Counted from the stretch's first letter, positions 1 through 7,175 are shown. The stretch: DNA of 10,281 nucleotides from Anaerolineales bacterium (GCA_022865865.1 JALHTN010000521.1:1-10281); one strand, 5' to 3'. The notes: generated by a model not told the origin, from the sequence alone. Made by a program: numbers and translations.

Positions 1-305
1 AAGAATTCCATTGGGCGCAGGGAGGGCAATACATCAGCAACGCCGCGTACAAAACCGATATTCCTGATCGCCAGATCTAACCACAAGGTTTCTACCTGCA
101 GCAGTTTCAGCGGGGCAGGCTCACGGCATATACCTTGACCTATCGCAGATGAGAAATAAAGATTGGGTGCATGGGTACGCCTGGCAAGCAAATATCCTGC
201 TGCGACGATAGGAGTCGCCAGACCCTGGGCGACAATCTCTCCGTCGCGGACCTGACGAGAAATGCAAACGACCATGATCTCGTCCGGTGTGTATTCAATG
301 GGCAT
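1..305 (-). CDS. CoA-transferase beta subunit (GctB-like), N-terminal part, cut by window edge
   Basis: Reading the minus strand from an ATG at 305 gives an open frame of 101 codons that leaves the window at base 1, so the C-terminal part is missing. The protein begins MPIEYTPDEIMVV and contains RDGEIVAQGLATP, LARRTHAPNL and SSAIGQGICR. That order (a TPDE start, a DGE..GxG-like strand, then ARRTHAPNL) is characteristic of the beta subunit of family I CoA-transferases such as glutaconate CoA-transferase subunit B and its relatives. These enzymes move CoA between acyl-CoA and a free acid, in the cytosol, as alpha/beta complexes. An alpha subunit would be expected nearby but is not in the window, since the flanking gene upstream (higher coordinates) is unrelated. 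A purine-rich AAGGG lies about 10 bases before the ATG. The substrate cannot be told from this fragment. Confidence 0.85.
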   Translation of the reverse strand, partial: MPIEYTPDEIMVVCISRQVRDGEIVAQGLATPIVAAGYLLARRTHAPNLYFSSAIGQGICREPAPLKLLQVETLWLDLAIRNIGFVRGVADVLPSLRPMEF

Positions 306-633
306 ATCTGCTTAACCCTTACTTAAATTGATCCTTAAAGTATCGTGATTATTTTGGTGGATAGGACATCGCAGCTGTAATAAATTCAGAGATCTTTTTC
401 TATCAAAGCTCAGTCCATTATTGAGTACATACCGGGAAAAATCCAAAAACATATTGACATTAATTTTACCAAGTAAGGATCAGTCTTGGTGCAAAATAAG
501 CTTTCTCTAATGGGTTGGGATCACCACGAATTCCGCCCTAGAAGAATATCTTCCAGGCTGAGAATCATAAGATTGACCATTCAAGCGTTTTATGAAACAC
601 AAGGTTGAATAATTAATAGGATTGATTTTCGAT
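306..633. other. Non-coding gap between the CoA-transferase start and the phosphodiesterase stop
   Basis: These 328 bases are AT-rich and hold no convincing gene, tRNA or strong hairpin. Both flanking genes are on the minus strand, so the gap contains the end of the upstream transcript and the leader and promoter of the CoA-transferase gene. Only a weak minus-strand promoter candidate (377-406) stands out. A 32-residue plus-strand frame at 510-608 lacks a ribosome binding site and looks like chance. Confidence 0.6.
377..406 (-). promoter_or_regulatory. Weak candidate promoter for the CoA-transferase gene
   Basis: On the minus strand a TTGATA hexamer (plus-strand TATCAA, 401-406) is followed 18 bases later by TATTAC (plus-strand GTAATA, 377-382). 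The -35 is a good match and the -10 a poor one. It would give a leader of about 65 bases before the ATG at 305. In AT-rich DNA such matches are common, so this is tentative. Confidence 0.25.
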
Positions 634-1389
634 CTATTGATTGGATGCGATGACTTGACGAGCGAGCTGCGGGTCATCGGTGATTAATCCGTTGACACCC
701 AGAGTTATCAAATTAGCCATTTCTACTGGATCATTCACGGTGAAGGTGTGGATGTGATAACCGAATCGCCGAGCTTTGCTCATCAAACTTGGAGATACGT
801 CACCTTTTTCTGGATGGAGAGCATCGAAAGGTACAATGGCTCTACCTAGCCAGCTTCGCGATAGAAAACCAGGCAGCCCCCTTTTTGCCAGAAACCCAAT
901 TGGGATTTCGGGGGAGAGATCACGGAATCTTCGCAGGGGAATGGGATGAAAAGATGAAACGATGATTTCGCTGTGCAGCTGATAATAATCGATTATTCTT
1001 GACACTTCTTCAGGCAATCTATCAAAAGGTGTTGCGAAGTTTTTTAGCTCAATATTTATACGGATTCTTCCGGCGCAGACTTCGAAAACTTCAGCCAAAG
1101 TAGGGATGGTTTCATGAGGGTGTTGATCACGAAAATTGTAACCAGCATTCAATTCCCGCAGAGCGGCTAATGGCAAATCTGCCACTCGACCAGATCCATC
1201 CGTTGTTCGATCTACGGTTTGATCATGAATGACCACAACATGGTGATCTGCAGTTAGCTTCGCATCTACTTCGATCAGGTCAGCTTTCTGCTGGATAGCA
1301 GTTTCAAAGGCCGCTAAGGTATTTTCAGGCGCAAATGCTGATGCACCCCGATGAGCGAATATCAAGGGTGAACGCGTCTGGAATCCCAT
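634..1389 (-). CDS. Glycerophosphodiester phosphodiesterase, cytosolic
   Basis: This 251-residue protein is a member of the GDPD family, which hydrolyses glycerophosphodiesters (deacylated phospholipids) to glycerol 3-phosphate and an alcohol on a TIM-barrel fold. The family signature is complete: FAHRGASAFAPENT at 11-24 with His13 and Arg14, the metal ligands E40-V-D42, HDQTVDRTT at 55-63 with the second catalytic histidine His55, INIELK at 111-116, and a terminal GLITDDP at 234-240. There is no signal peptide or membrane segment, so it should act in the cytosol, and the length is normal for short bacterial members. It starts 62 bases after the stop of the AAA+ ATPase on the same strand and no clear promoter separates them, so the two are probably one transcript. 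The ATG at 1389 is preceded by GAGAGGG at a rather long spacing of about 13 bases. The assignment is firm; the physiological substrate is not known. Confidence 0.95.
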   Translation of the reverse strand: MGFQTRSPLIFAHRGASAFAPENTLAAFETAIQQKADLIEVDAKLTADHHVVVIHDQTVDRTTDGSGRVADLPLAALRELNAGYNFRDQHPHETIPTLAEVFEVCAGRIRINIELKNFATPFDRLPEEVSRIIDYYQLHSEIIVSSFHPIPLRRFRDLSPEIPIGFLAKRGLPGFLSRSWLGRAIVPFDALHPEKGDVSPSLMSKARRFGYHIHTFTVNDPVEMANLITLGVNGLITDDPQLARQVIASNQ

Positions 1390-1451
1390 CTGGTTTTCAA
1401 TACCCTCTCTTGATGATCGAGTGAAGAATCTTCAGGGGTGGAAAATATTAA

Positions 1452-2792
1452 TTAGAGGTCAACGAAGTATGAAATGGATGCCAGATCGATTAATTCTCTA
1501 GTTAACGCGGGTTCTACTGAGAGATATTGTGCGATATCAACAATCTGATCGCATAAATCCCGGGGATGAGAAGCGCGTAATTTTCGACCTGGTTTGATAT
1601 ACCATTCTTGAAGCAGGTACGCTAAACCCTGATTGCTAAATGTCACCCCTTTCGCTTCTGCAACCTGGTGGAAGATCTCACGAAAATCGTCATAATTAGG
1701 ATCGCCGATCTCGATTTTGTGGCGCAGGCGTCGTAAGAAGGCTTCATCAACCAGATCCCGGGGGGGTAAGTTAGTTGAGAATACAACCAGAACATCGAAG
1801 GGGATTTCGATCTTTCGCCCGGTATGCAGCGTGAGGTAATCAATTCTGTTTTCGAGGGGTACGATCCAGCGGTTGAGCAGGTCCCGGGGGCGAACGAGCT
1901 GTCTTCCAAAATCGTCGATCAGCAGGATACCGCCGTTGGCTTTGATCTGGAATGGAGCTTCGTAATATTTGTTTACATCATCAAAAACCAGGTCCAAACC
2001 AGACAGTGTCAGTTCTCCACCGGTTATGATAAAGGGACGATGAATGCGGATCCAGCGCGGGTCTTTACGAGTGCTGGCACGCAAAGTACCTGAGCTTGGT
2101 TGCGGTTCATTTTCCGGGGAAGCCTGGTGGTTTACTGAATCGTAGATTTTAACCACCTGCCCGTCAATAAAAACCGCATAAGGAATGTACATGGTCTCCT
2201 GAAGGATCATGTCGCCGATTGAGCGAGCGATACTGGTCTTACCATTCCCCGGAGGGCCATATAGGAAAATGGATGTCCCCGAGTTGATCGCCGGGCCAAT
2301 GCGGTGGAATGTGTTATCTGATAGCACCAGGTGTGAGAGTGCTTTTCTGACATCCCTTTGGTTCATATTAGTGCGTGACCGGCTCTGGTTGCGGATCGAC
2401 TGGTTGTACACATCTAGGGGGACGGGAGCAGCACCAGCATATTGGCTCCGTTCAAGTGCTTCACGGGCGCGGGCAATTCCGGCACCGGTAATGGCGTATT
2501 GGTAGGCGCCTTCTCCTAATCCAATTTGAGATGTTTTTACTTCAATGAATTTTTCGCGCTTGAGTGCATCCAATATCTGGTCAACTACATTGGGAAATGG
2601 GAGTGCCATTGCTTCGGCGGTCGAAAAACCTGTTAAATATCCTTGGAAATATAAAATTTTTAATGCCAGGTCTTGCAACCAAAGGGGAGAAAGACCCGTA
2701 TCCTCCATTTTTTGGATCGGAGGGGGAGAGAAGCCATCCATAGGAAATTTCTCTTGAATGTTGGGTGGAAAAGTTGATTGCATACCAGCCAT
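1452..2792 (-). CDS. AAA+ ATPase with N-terminal winged-helix-like domain, role unknown
   Basis: The protein (446 residues from this start) is an AAA+ ATPase. Walker A GPPGNGKT is at about 179-186, Walker B GGILLIDD at 287-294, a sensor 1 Asn in FSTN near 341, an arginine-finger stretch FLRRLR near 352-357, and HPRDL near 409 in the sensor 2 region. The first 135 residues form a separate helical region (LQDLALKILYFQGYL, then LPFPNVVDQILDAL) ending in AGAAPVPLDVY. It resembles a winged-helix domain and recurs in a widespread but poorly characterised bacterial ATPase family. No membrane segment is visible. A TTG at 2816 would extend the frame by 8 codons, but the ATG at 2792 has GGAG exactly 8 bases upstream (plus-strand CTCC at 2801-2804), so I prefer it. 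It is divergent from the glycosyltransferase and leads a likely two-gene unit with the phosphodiesterase. The ATPase call is certain; its client is unknown. Confidence 0.93.
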   Translation of the reverse strand: MAGMQSTFPPNIQEKFPMDGFSPPPIQKMEDTGLSPLWLQDLALKILYFQGYLTGFSTAEAMALPFPNVVDQILDALKREKFIEVKTSQIGLGEGAYQYAITGAGIARAREALERSQYAGAAPVPLDVYNQSIRNQSRSRTNMNQRDVRKALSHLVLSDNTFHRIGPAINSGTSIFLYGPPGNGKTSIARSIGDMILQETMYIPYAVFIDGQVVKIYDSVNHQASPENEPQPSSGTLRASTRKDPRWIRIHRPFIITGGELTLSGLDLVFDDVNKYYEAPFQIKANGGILLIDDFGRQLVRPRDLLNRWIVPLENRIDYLTLHTGRKIEIPFDVLVVFSTNLPPRDLVDEAFLRRLRHKIEIGDPNYDDFREIFHQVAEAKGVTFSNQGLAYLLQEWYIKPGRKLRASHPRDLCDQIVDIAQYLSVEPALTRELIDLASISYFVDL

Positions 2793-2832
2793 TGTCAGTG
2801 CTCCACAATTCAACAATAATTAGATGAAAAAA

Positions 2833-2841
2833 ATTATAGCA
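2833..2841 (-). promoter_or_regulatory. Extended -10 promoter of the AAA+ ATPase gene
   Basis: The minus strand reads TGCTATAAT here, a perfect TATAAT with the TGN extension. A start site around 2826 would give a leader of about 35 bases that includes the GGAG site at 2801-2804. No good -35 is present at 17 bases, which fits an extended -10 promoter. Confidence 0.7.
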
Positions 2842-2913
2842 CGCGGTCGCTGGAAATATCACCTAGAAACGGCCACCCTTCGAAAGTGTAATTTCCAAAA
2901 AAGACCGCTTGGA

Positions 2914-2922
2914 TGGTAGAAT
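2914..2922 (+). promoter_or_regulatory. Extended -10 promoter of the glycosyltransferase gene
   Basis: TGGTAGAAT combines a TGN extension with a five-of-six match to TATAAT. The predicted start near 2929 lies about 15 to 33 bases before the two possible start codons. There is no clear -35. It diverges from the ATPase promoter about 75 bases away. Confidence 0.5.
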
Positions 2923-2961
2923 TCTCTCACAATTCCAGAGCAAATGAGGCTGTTATCAATT

Positions 2962-3645
2962 ATGAAAGTATCCGTGATAATTCCTGTTTACAACGAGGAA
3001 GAAACTATTGAAGAGATCCTTCGCCGAGTCGAAATGGAAGAAATCGCGACTGAAATATTGGTTATTGATGATGGTTCGACAGATGGCACCCGGGAAAAGT
3101 TAGCCTCACTGAATGAGGTGGGCAATTTGCGCATCATACTCCATGACCGCAACCAGGGTAAAGGAGCTGCGGTGCGGACTGGAATCCAAAATGCGACTGG
3201 AGATGTTTTTCTCATTCAAGATGCAGATTTGGAATATGATCCGCGTGATTATCCAGCACTGATCCGGCCCATTGAAGAAGGAATTGCAGATGTGGTTTAT
3301 GGCTCTAGGTTTTTAGGGGGACCTCGCCGGACTACGATGTTCTGGCATATGGTGGCTAATAAATTACTTACCTTTATGACCAATTTGTTGTATAACACAA
3401 TTTTGTCGGATATGGAGACCGGATATAAGGTATTTAAGCGTGAGATTGTCGATGGGATGAAGATTCACGCCAACAGTTTTGATTTTGAACCGGAGTTTAC
3501 CGCGAAGATCCTGAAGAAAAAAGTCCGTGTGTATGAGGTGCCAATTTCATTTAATCCACGCGACTACGACGAAGGAAAGAAAATCGGTTTCATAGATGCC
3601 TTCCAAGCGGTATGGACGTTGATCAAATACCGCTTCGTCGATTGA
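2962..3645 (+). CDS. Family 2 glycosyltransferase, polyprenyl-phosphate (DPM1-like) type
   Basis: This 227-residue GT-A glycosyltransferase of family 2 begins with the usual MKVSVIIPVYNEEET. Further motifs are DDGSTDGT at 36-43 (nucleotide-sugar binding), QDADLEYDP at 86-94 with the DAD metal-binding motif, GSRF at 114-117, SDMETGYKVF at 149-158 and FEPEFTAKI at 175-183, followed by the GKKIGF segment. This order matches dolichol/polyprenyl-phosphate hexosyltransferases, which load a sugar from a nucleotide donor onto a lipid phosphate at the cytoplasmic face of the membrane. There is no C-terminal membrane anchor, so it is the soluble catalytic-domain form. An in-frame ATG at 2944 would add six residues, but neither start has a strong ribosome binding site; I chose 2962 because it matches family N-termini. 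It stands alone on the plus strand and converges on recJ. Donor sugar and acceptor cannot be read from the sequence. Confidence 0.92.
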   Translation: MKVSVIIPVYNEEETIEEILRRVEMEEIATEILVIDDGSTDGTREKLASLNEVGNLRIILHDRNQGKGAAVRTGIQNATGDVFLIQDADLEYDPRDYPALIRPIEEGIADVVYGSRFLGGPRRTTMFWHMVANKLLTFMTNLLYNTILSDMETGYKVFKREIVDGMKIHANSFDFEPEFTAKILKKKVRVYEVPISFNPRDYDEGKKIGFIDAFQAVWTLIKYRFVD

Positions 3646-3696
3646 TGGGAGACGAAATTATTCCAATGATATAAATATTGGGGAGCAAATCTGAAT

Positions 3697-3738
3697 GAAT
3701 TCTATTGTATGCAAGGGCAGAAACACCCGATAGAATTC
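3697..3738. repeat. Inverted repeat between convergent genes, possible bidirectional terminator
   Basis: GAATTCTAT at 3697-3705 is repeated as its exact reverse complement ATAGAATTC at 3730-3738. A T-G wobble and a G-C pair extend the stem inward to 11 pairs around a loop of about 20 bases. It lies midway in the 131-base gap between the glycosyltransferase and recJ stops. The large loop, AT-rich stem and absence of a clean T-run on either side make it a weak terminator. Confidence 0.4.
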
Positions 3739-3776
3739 TTGGGGGAGTAAACATTTCCAAAATCCGGTTGGTTTTA

Positions 3777-5498
3777 TTAATCCTCGGAGTTTGATGGTTT
3801 GATATCTCTTACCTTAAGTTGTAAATTCTCCTTGCCATTAAATTCATTTTTTTCAAAGGTGTACATCAAATCAACAAATAATGGCATTTCAGCATGCCAC
3901 TGACCTTGGCGGAAAGCGATCGCATCATAGGTAATCCAGCCATCACTGACAGTCAGTTTTAGGTGGCTTCCATCTTTGCCAACCAAGCGATGATCATTAA
4001 CCCTCAATTCCCGGGATACAAATAGAGCCTGAGGATTCCCGTATCCTGTTGGTTGGAGAACCTCGAGCTGCTCTAGTATTTCTGGCACCAAGCTGGACAG
4101 CTGAATTTCAAGATCTGCCTGTAATACGGGACGAAGGTCTAAGCCTGATAATTGTTCATTGGCAATGGATCGGAGTCTAAACAATAATTCATTAAGATTG
4201 TCATTTCGTACTGTAAAACCAGCCGCGGCTGCATGTCCACCGTGATGTTCCAATAACTCCTCACACTTATCCAGGGCTTCTGTGATATGGAATTCTGGGA
4301 TACTACGGCAGGAACCCCTTGTGTGGGTATTTCCGTGATGTGCAACAATAGCAGGTCGGTAATACTGTTCATTCAGACGGGATGCAACCAAGCCAACGAT
4401 GCCTGGATTGAATTCAGGATCAGCTGCGAAGAGGAGCATCGCGTCTGGATCTTCGGCAAGTGCGATCTGCTCGGCTCTAGCCTGGATTTCATGTGTGATT
4501 TTCTGTCTCTCCCGATTCTGGTTGTCTAATTGCTGTGCGAGGCGACCAGCTTCATTAATGCTGTCAGTTGTCAATAAATCGAAGGATGCCATTGCAGAAT
4601 CAAGGCGTCCTGCAGCGTTCAATCTGGGACCCAAAACAAACCCAATATCAGAGGCTTTAATTCTGTGGGGTACGAGACCACAAACACCCATTAACGCTTG
4701 CAATCCTTGCCGTCGCGGCTGGCGGATAGCACTCAACCCACTTCTTACTAGATTGCGGTTCTCTGCTGTTAAAGGTGCCAGGTCTGCCACAGTTCCCAGA
4801 GCGACGAGGTCGAGCAGCTGGGACTCATCAAATGCCTCCGCTTGATGGTTGCCTATGTTTCGCAGGCGAATTAATAAAGCTAAGCCAAGTTTATACGCTA
4901 TTCCGACACCAGCCAGGTTTTTATCTGGGTATTTATCGCCAGCTTGTTTGGGGTTGATTACAGCGAGAACCGCAGGCAGCTGCTCCCCTGGATGGTGATG
5001 ATCGGTGATGATCAAATCCAAACCTAATTCTGTGGCGTGCTTGGCCTCATTGATCGAGCGGACTCCGCAATCAACAGTTACGACTAATCTCACACCGCGT
5101 TCTTTTAGAGAATCGAGTGCTTCGTTATTCAGGCCATATCCCTCGTCAAATCGATTTGGGATGTATCCTTCGACCTGTGCACCAAGTGCCAAGAGAACCT
5201 GGACCAACAAAGCTGTCGCGGTGACTCCATCAACATCATAATCTCCATAAATGGCAATTTGCTCACCCTTTGAGATTGCAGAAACGAGCCGGGAGACGGC
5301 AGCATCCATGCCCAGTAATTGGCTTGGGTCAGTGAGACTTGGAGGTGAGGCTGAGAGGAAATTTAATGCAGAGGTTTGGTCTGCATAACCCCGATTAAAT
5401 AGAATCTGTCTTAATGGTTGTGGGAAATCTTTTAGCGATTCATCGGCTTCTGGGGTTAAGATTGCCGCAATCTGCCATTGTTTTGTTGGATTTTGCAT
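3777..5498 (-). CDS. recJ: Single-stranded-DNA-specific exonuclease RecJ
   Basis: RecJ degrades single-stranded DNA from the 5' end and works in recombination, mismatch and base-excision repair. From the chosen start the protein has 573 residues, normal for the family. The DHH catalytic core is complete: IYGDYDVDG around 83-91, VDCG at 142-145, TDHHH at 165-169 and INPK around 181-184. The DHHA1 domain has GIVG near 366, RSIP near 398 and HHGGHAAAAGF near 418-428, and the C-terminal oligonucleotide-binding region follows (QPTGYGNPQALF to the end). An in-frame ATG at 5555 with AGGA three bases ahead would add 19 hydrophobic, unconserved-looking residues (MWFLIIYSHF...). I prefer the ATG at 5498 because MQNPTKQWQIA leads directly into the family fold and a strong -10 element sits just upstream. 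It lacks a Shine-Dalgarno sequence, so translation may be leaderless. It is divergent from yvcK and convergent with the glycosyltransferase. Confidence 0.95.
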   Translation of the reverse strand: MQNPTKQWQIAAILTPEADESLKDFPQPLRQILFNRGYADQTSALNFLSASPPSLTDPSQLLGMDAAVSRLVSAISKGEQIAIYGDYDVDGVTATALLVQVLLALGAQVEGYIPNRFDEGYGLNNEALDSLKERGVRLVVTVDCGVRSINEAKHATELGLDLIITDHHHPGEQLPAVLAVINPKQAGDKYPDKNLAGVGIAYKLGLALLIRLRNIGNHQAEAFDESQLLDLVALGTVADLAPLTAENRNLVRSGLSAIRQPRRQGLQALMGVCGLVPHRIKASDIGFVLGPRLNAAGRLDSAMASFDLLTTDSINEAGRLAQQLDNQNRERQKITHEIQARAEQIALAEDPDAMLLFAADPEFNPGIVGLVASRLNEQYYRPAIVAHHGNTHTRGSCRSIPEFHITEALDKCEELLEHHGGHAAAAGFTVRNDNLNELLFRLRSIANEQLSGLDLRPVLQADLEIQLSSLVPEILEQLEVLQPTGYGNPQALFVSRELRVNDHRLVGKDGSHLKLTVSDGWITYDAIAFRQGQWHAEMPLFVDLMYTFEKNEFNGKENLQLKVRDIKPSNSED

Positions 5499-5510
5499 AG
5501 TGTAGGATGA

Positions 5511-5519
5511 AGTATAGCA
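5511..5519 (-). promoter_or_regulatory. Extended -10 promoter immediately upstream of recJ
   Basis: The minus strand reads TGCTATACT, a TGN-extended five-of-six TATAAT. Only 12 bases separate it from the recJ ATG at 5498, so transcription would begin about 5 bases before the start codon or at it. No Shine-Dalgarno sequence lies in between, which fits a leaderless message. Confidence 0.55.
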
Positions 5520-5556
5520 TAAACAAAAATGCGAGTAGATAATCAAAAACCACATT

Positions 5557-5679
5557 TATCCTGGCTGTTTCTGCTTTATTGTCCCCATTGGCCTTCAGAT
5601 ATTCCAGTACTGCTTTGCGAGATTCTTCTAGGTTGATCTGTCTCAAGGTCTGGTAATCAATACGGGTTCCAGCCCACAT
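5557..5679 (-). pseudogene. Truncated helix-turn-helix fragment, probably N-terminus of a transposase
   Basis: The minus strand from an ATG at 5679 encodes a strikingly protein-like stretch: MWAGTRIDYQTLRQ, then NLEESRKAVLEYLKANG, then NKAETARI. Charged amphipathic helices followed by KAETAR look like the first helices of a helix-turn-helix such as those opening integrase-type transposases, where a sequence like FGINR would come next. Instead, after residue 41 the frame continues as NVVFDYLLAFLFMLYFIL, which is recJ upstream DNA read in another frame, and stops at 5440 inside recJ. The likely reading is that the rest of the gene was lost by deletion, joining its head to the recJ promoter region. 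A GGAAG lies 5 bases before the ATG. The family assignment is from memory of similar N-termini and is not proven; it could also be a different DNA-binding protein. Confidence 0.5.
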
Positions 5680-5797
5680 ATGGCTTCCAATCCTCGGGTT
5701 GTTGGATTCCAGCCAATTCTATCAATCGCTCTATAAAGTCTTTGTACCCAATTCCCATAAAGTGTATAGTATCTCCTGGACACCGCACATCAGAATG

Positions 5798-5826
5798 TTG
5801 ACGCGCTATGTAAAGACTGCTATGAT
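5798..5826 (+). promoter_or_regulatory. Strong sigma-70-type promoter of the yvcK-like gene
   Basis: TTGACG (5798-5803), a 17-base spacer and TATGAT (5821-5826) form a near-consensus promoter, and TGC at 5818-5820 adds an extended -10. Only 8 bases separate the -10 from the ATG at 5835, so the start site should fall at or within two bases of the start codon. This predicts a leaderless mRNA. Confidence 0.75.
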
Positions 5827-5834
5827 GGATTTGT

Positions 5835-7175
5835 ATGGATAAAAACTCCCAAAGAAATTGGCTGCATCGCTTAGGGGGGAATCTCCAACAATCGCTCCGC
5901 TGGTTGACACCCGGATTAGGGGTGAAGAGATGGCTGCTCCTGATATTATTCGGCATCACTCTCCTGGGTGTTGGTCTGGCAATAGTGATTCTAGATGTAT
6001 ACCGTACTACTCCGGATACCTGGTGGCTTCCGTTTATCTCGGCTGCATCCTTGCGATTTTTACCAAGATTGCTAAGAGCTTTAATCTTCGGTAGTTTAGG
6101 TGTTGCCATGATAGTGGGAGGAATTTGGGGGATAAATCGCTCTTTGATGGCACCCTTTCTTAAACCTGGGTACAAGGTAGTCGATGAGTTGGCAGGCTAT
6201 CGCCGTCGTGGAAGAGGTCCTCGAATCGTTGTTATTGGTGGGGGGCATGGTTTATCGGTCTTGATCAGGGGGTTGAAGTCATATACGAATAATATAACTG
6301 CGATTGTGACCGTTGCCGACGATGGTGGCTCATCAGGTAAATTGAGGAAAACCTTTGGCATTCTTCCCCCAGGGGATATCCGCAATTGTCTCTCTGCGAT
6401 GTCGAACGATGAAGCGATGCTGACACAATTATTCCAATACAGGTTTCCGAATGGCTCCAGAGGACTTGATGGACACTCTTTTGGGAATCTGTTTATCTCT
6501 GCATTAACTGAAATTACAGGAAGTTTTGAGGAAGCAGTCGCGGAATCCGGTCGCGTGCTCTCAGTTAGTGGTCGGGTTCTACCATCTACACTACACAATG
6601 TGGAACTCGTCGCAGATGTAAAGCTGCCGTATTTGTCATCTGAGATCAGAGTTGCCGGTGAAAGCAAAATCCCAGAAAGTAATGGAAGAGTGCGTCGTGT
6701 TTGGCTTGAGCCGAATGCACCACCAGCTTTTCCTCAGGCTATTCAAGCGCTCTTATCTGCAGATGTGATCGTTATTGGACCAGGCAGCTTATACACCAGC
6801 TTATTACCGAATTTACTCGTTCCCGATATTGCTGATGCCATCCGGTCCAGCAGAGCTTTGAAACTTTATATCTGCAATGTGGCAAGCCAGGCAGGTGAGA
6901 CGGAAGGATTTTCATGTATTGACCATATCAGTGCGATTGAGGAACACTCAGGAAAAAGCCTATTCGACATTGTAATTGCCAATAACAATTATGATATTCA
7001 ATTACCAGAAGGGATTGAATGGATCAAAATCGATGATAATCTCAATGCATACTATGCAGTATATAGTGATGATCTTGTAGATTCAGCAATGCCTTGGAGA
7101 CATGACGGCGAAGCCCTTTCACGCGTTATAATAGATTTGCTGGAGGAAAGAACAGGACCTCTGGTAGAATTGTAA
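5835..7175 (+). CDS. YvcK/CofD-like UDP-sugar-binding protein with two N-terminal membrane segments
   Basis: The 446-residue protein has two parts. Residues 1-125 carry two hydrophobic segments, about 33-53 (LLLILFGITLLGVGLAIVIL) and 82-102, followed by a basic stretch YRRRGRGPR. Residues 129-440 form the YvcK/CofD-like domain: IGGGHGLS at 134-141, ADDGGSSG at 161-168, PGDIRNCL at 179-186, GHSFGNL at 213-219, IGPGSLYTS at 314-322 and NVASQAGET at 348-356. YvcK proteins bind UDP-N-acetylglucosamine and in Bacillus are needed for growth on gluconeogenic carbon sources and for normal cell shape and envelope. The GGGHG form, with His in place of the Bacillus Thr, resembles the actinobacterial version. 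The anchor should hold the domain at the cytoplasmic face of the membrane. Its own promoter lies just upstream. It precedes gap-pgk-tpiA by 124 bases on the same strand, which suggests a link to central carbon flux. No Shine-Dalgarno sequence is seen. Confidence 0.93.
   Translation: MDKNSQRNWLHRLGGNLQQSLRWLTPGLGVKRWLLLILFGITLLGVGLAIVILDVYRTTPDTWWLPFISAASLRFLPRLLRALIFGSLGVAMIVGGIWGINRSLMAPFLKPGYKVVDELAGYRRRGRGPRIVVIGGGHGLSVLIRGLKSYTNNITAIVTVADDGGSSGKLRKTFGILPPGDIRNCLSAMSNDEAMLTQLFQYRFPNGSRGLDGHSFGNLFISALTEITGSFEEAVAESGRVLSVSGRVLPSTLHNVELVADVKLPYLSSEIRVAGESKIPESNGRVRRVWLEPNAPPAFPQAIQALLSADVIVIGPGSLYTSLLPNLLVPDIADAIRSSRALKLYICNVASQAGETEGFSCIDHISAIEEHSGKSLFDIVIANNNYDIQLPEGIEWIKIDDNLNAYYAVYSDDLVDSAMPWRHDGEALSRVIIDLLEERTGPLVEL

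Noticed and set aside
454..459. Perfect TTGACA hexamer on the plus strand in the left gap
   Set aside because: No acceptable -10 follows at 16-18 bases and no plus-strand gene lies downstream.
510..608. A 32-residue plus-strand frame beginning MGWDHHEF in the left intergenic gap
   Set aside because: It has no ribosome binding site or promoter, and a frame of this length is expected by chance in such a gap.
4399..4845. A 148-codon plus-strand frame inside recJ
   Set aside because: It is antisense to the conserved recJ coding sequence, has no recognisable domain and reads as the shadow of recJ.
5499..5555. Upstream ATG of recJ giving a hydrophobic 19-residue extension, possibly a signal peptide
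   Set aside because: RecJ is cytosolic, the extension overlaps the likely promoter and lacks a proper signal-peptide layout. The AGGA before it is only 3 bases away.
5759..6175. Upstream portion of a long minus-strand frame across the yvcK start
   Set aside because: It is antisense to the yvcK membrane segments, rich in Ser, Arg and Pro, and shows no domain.
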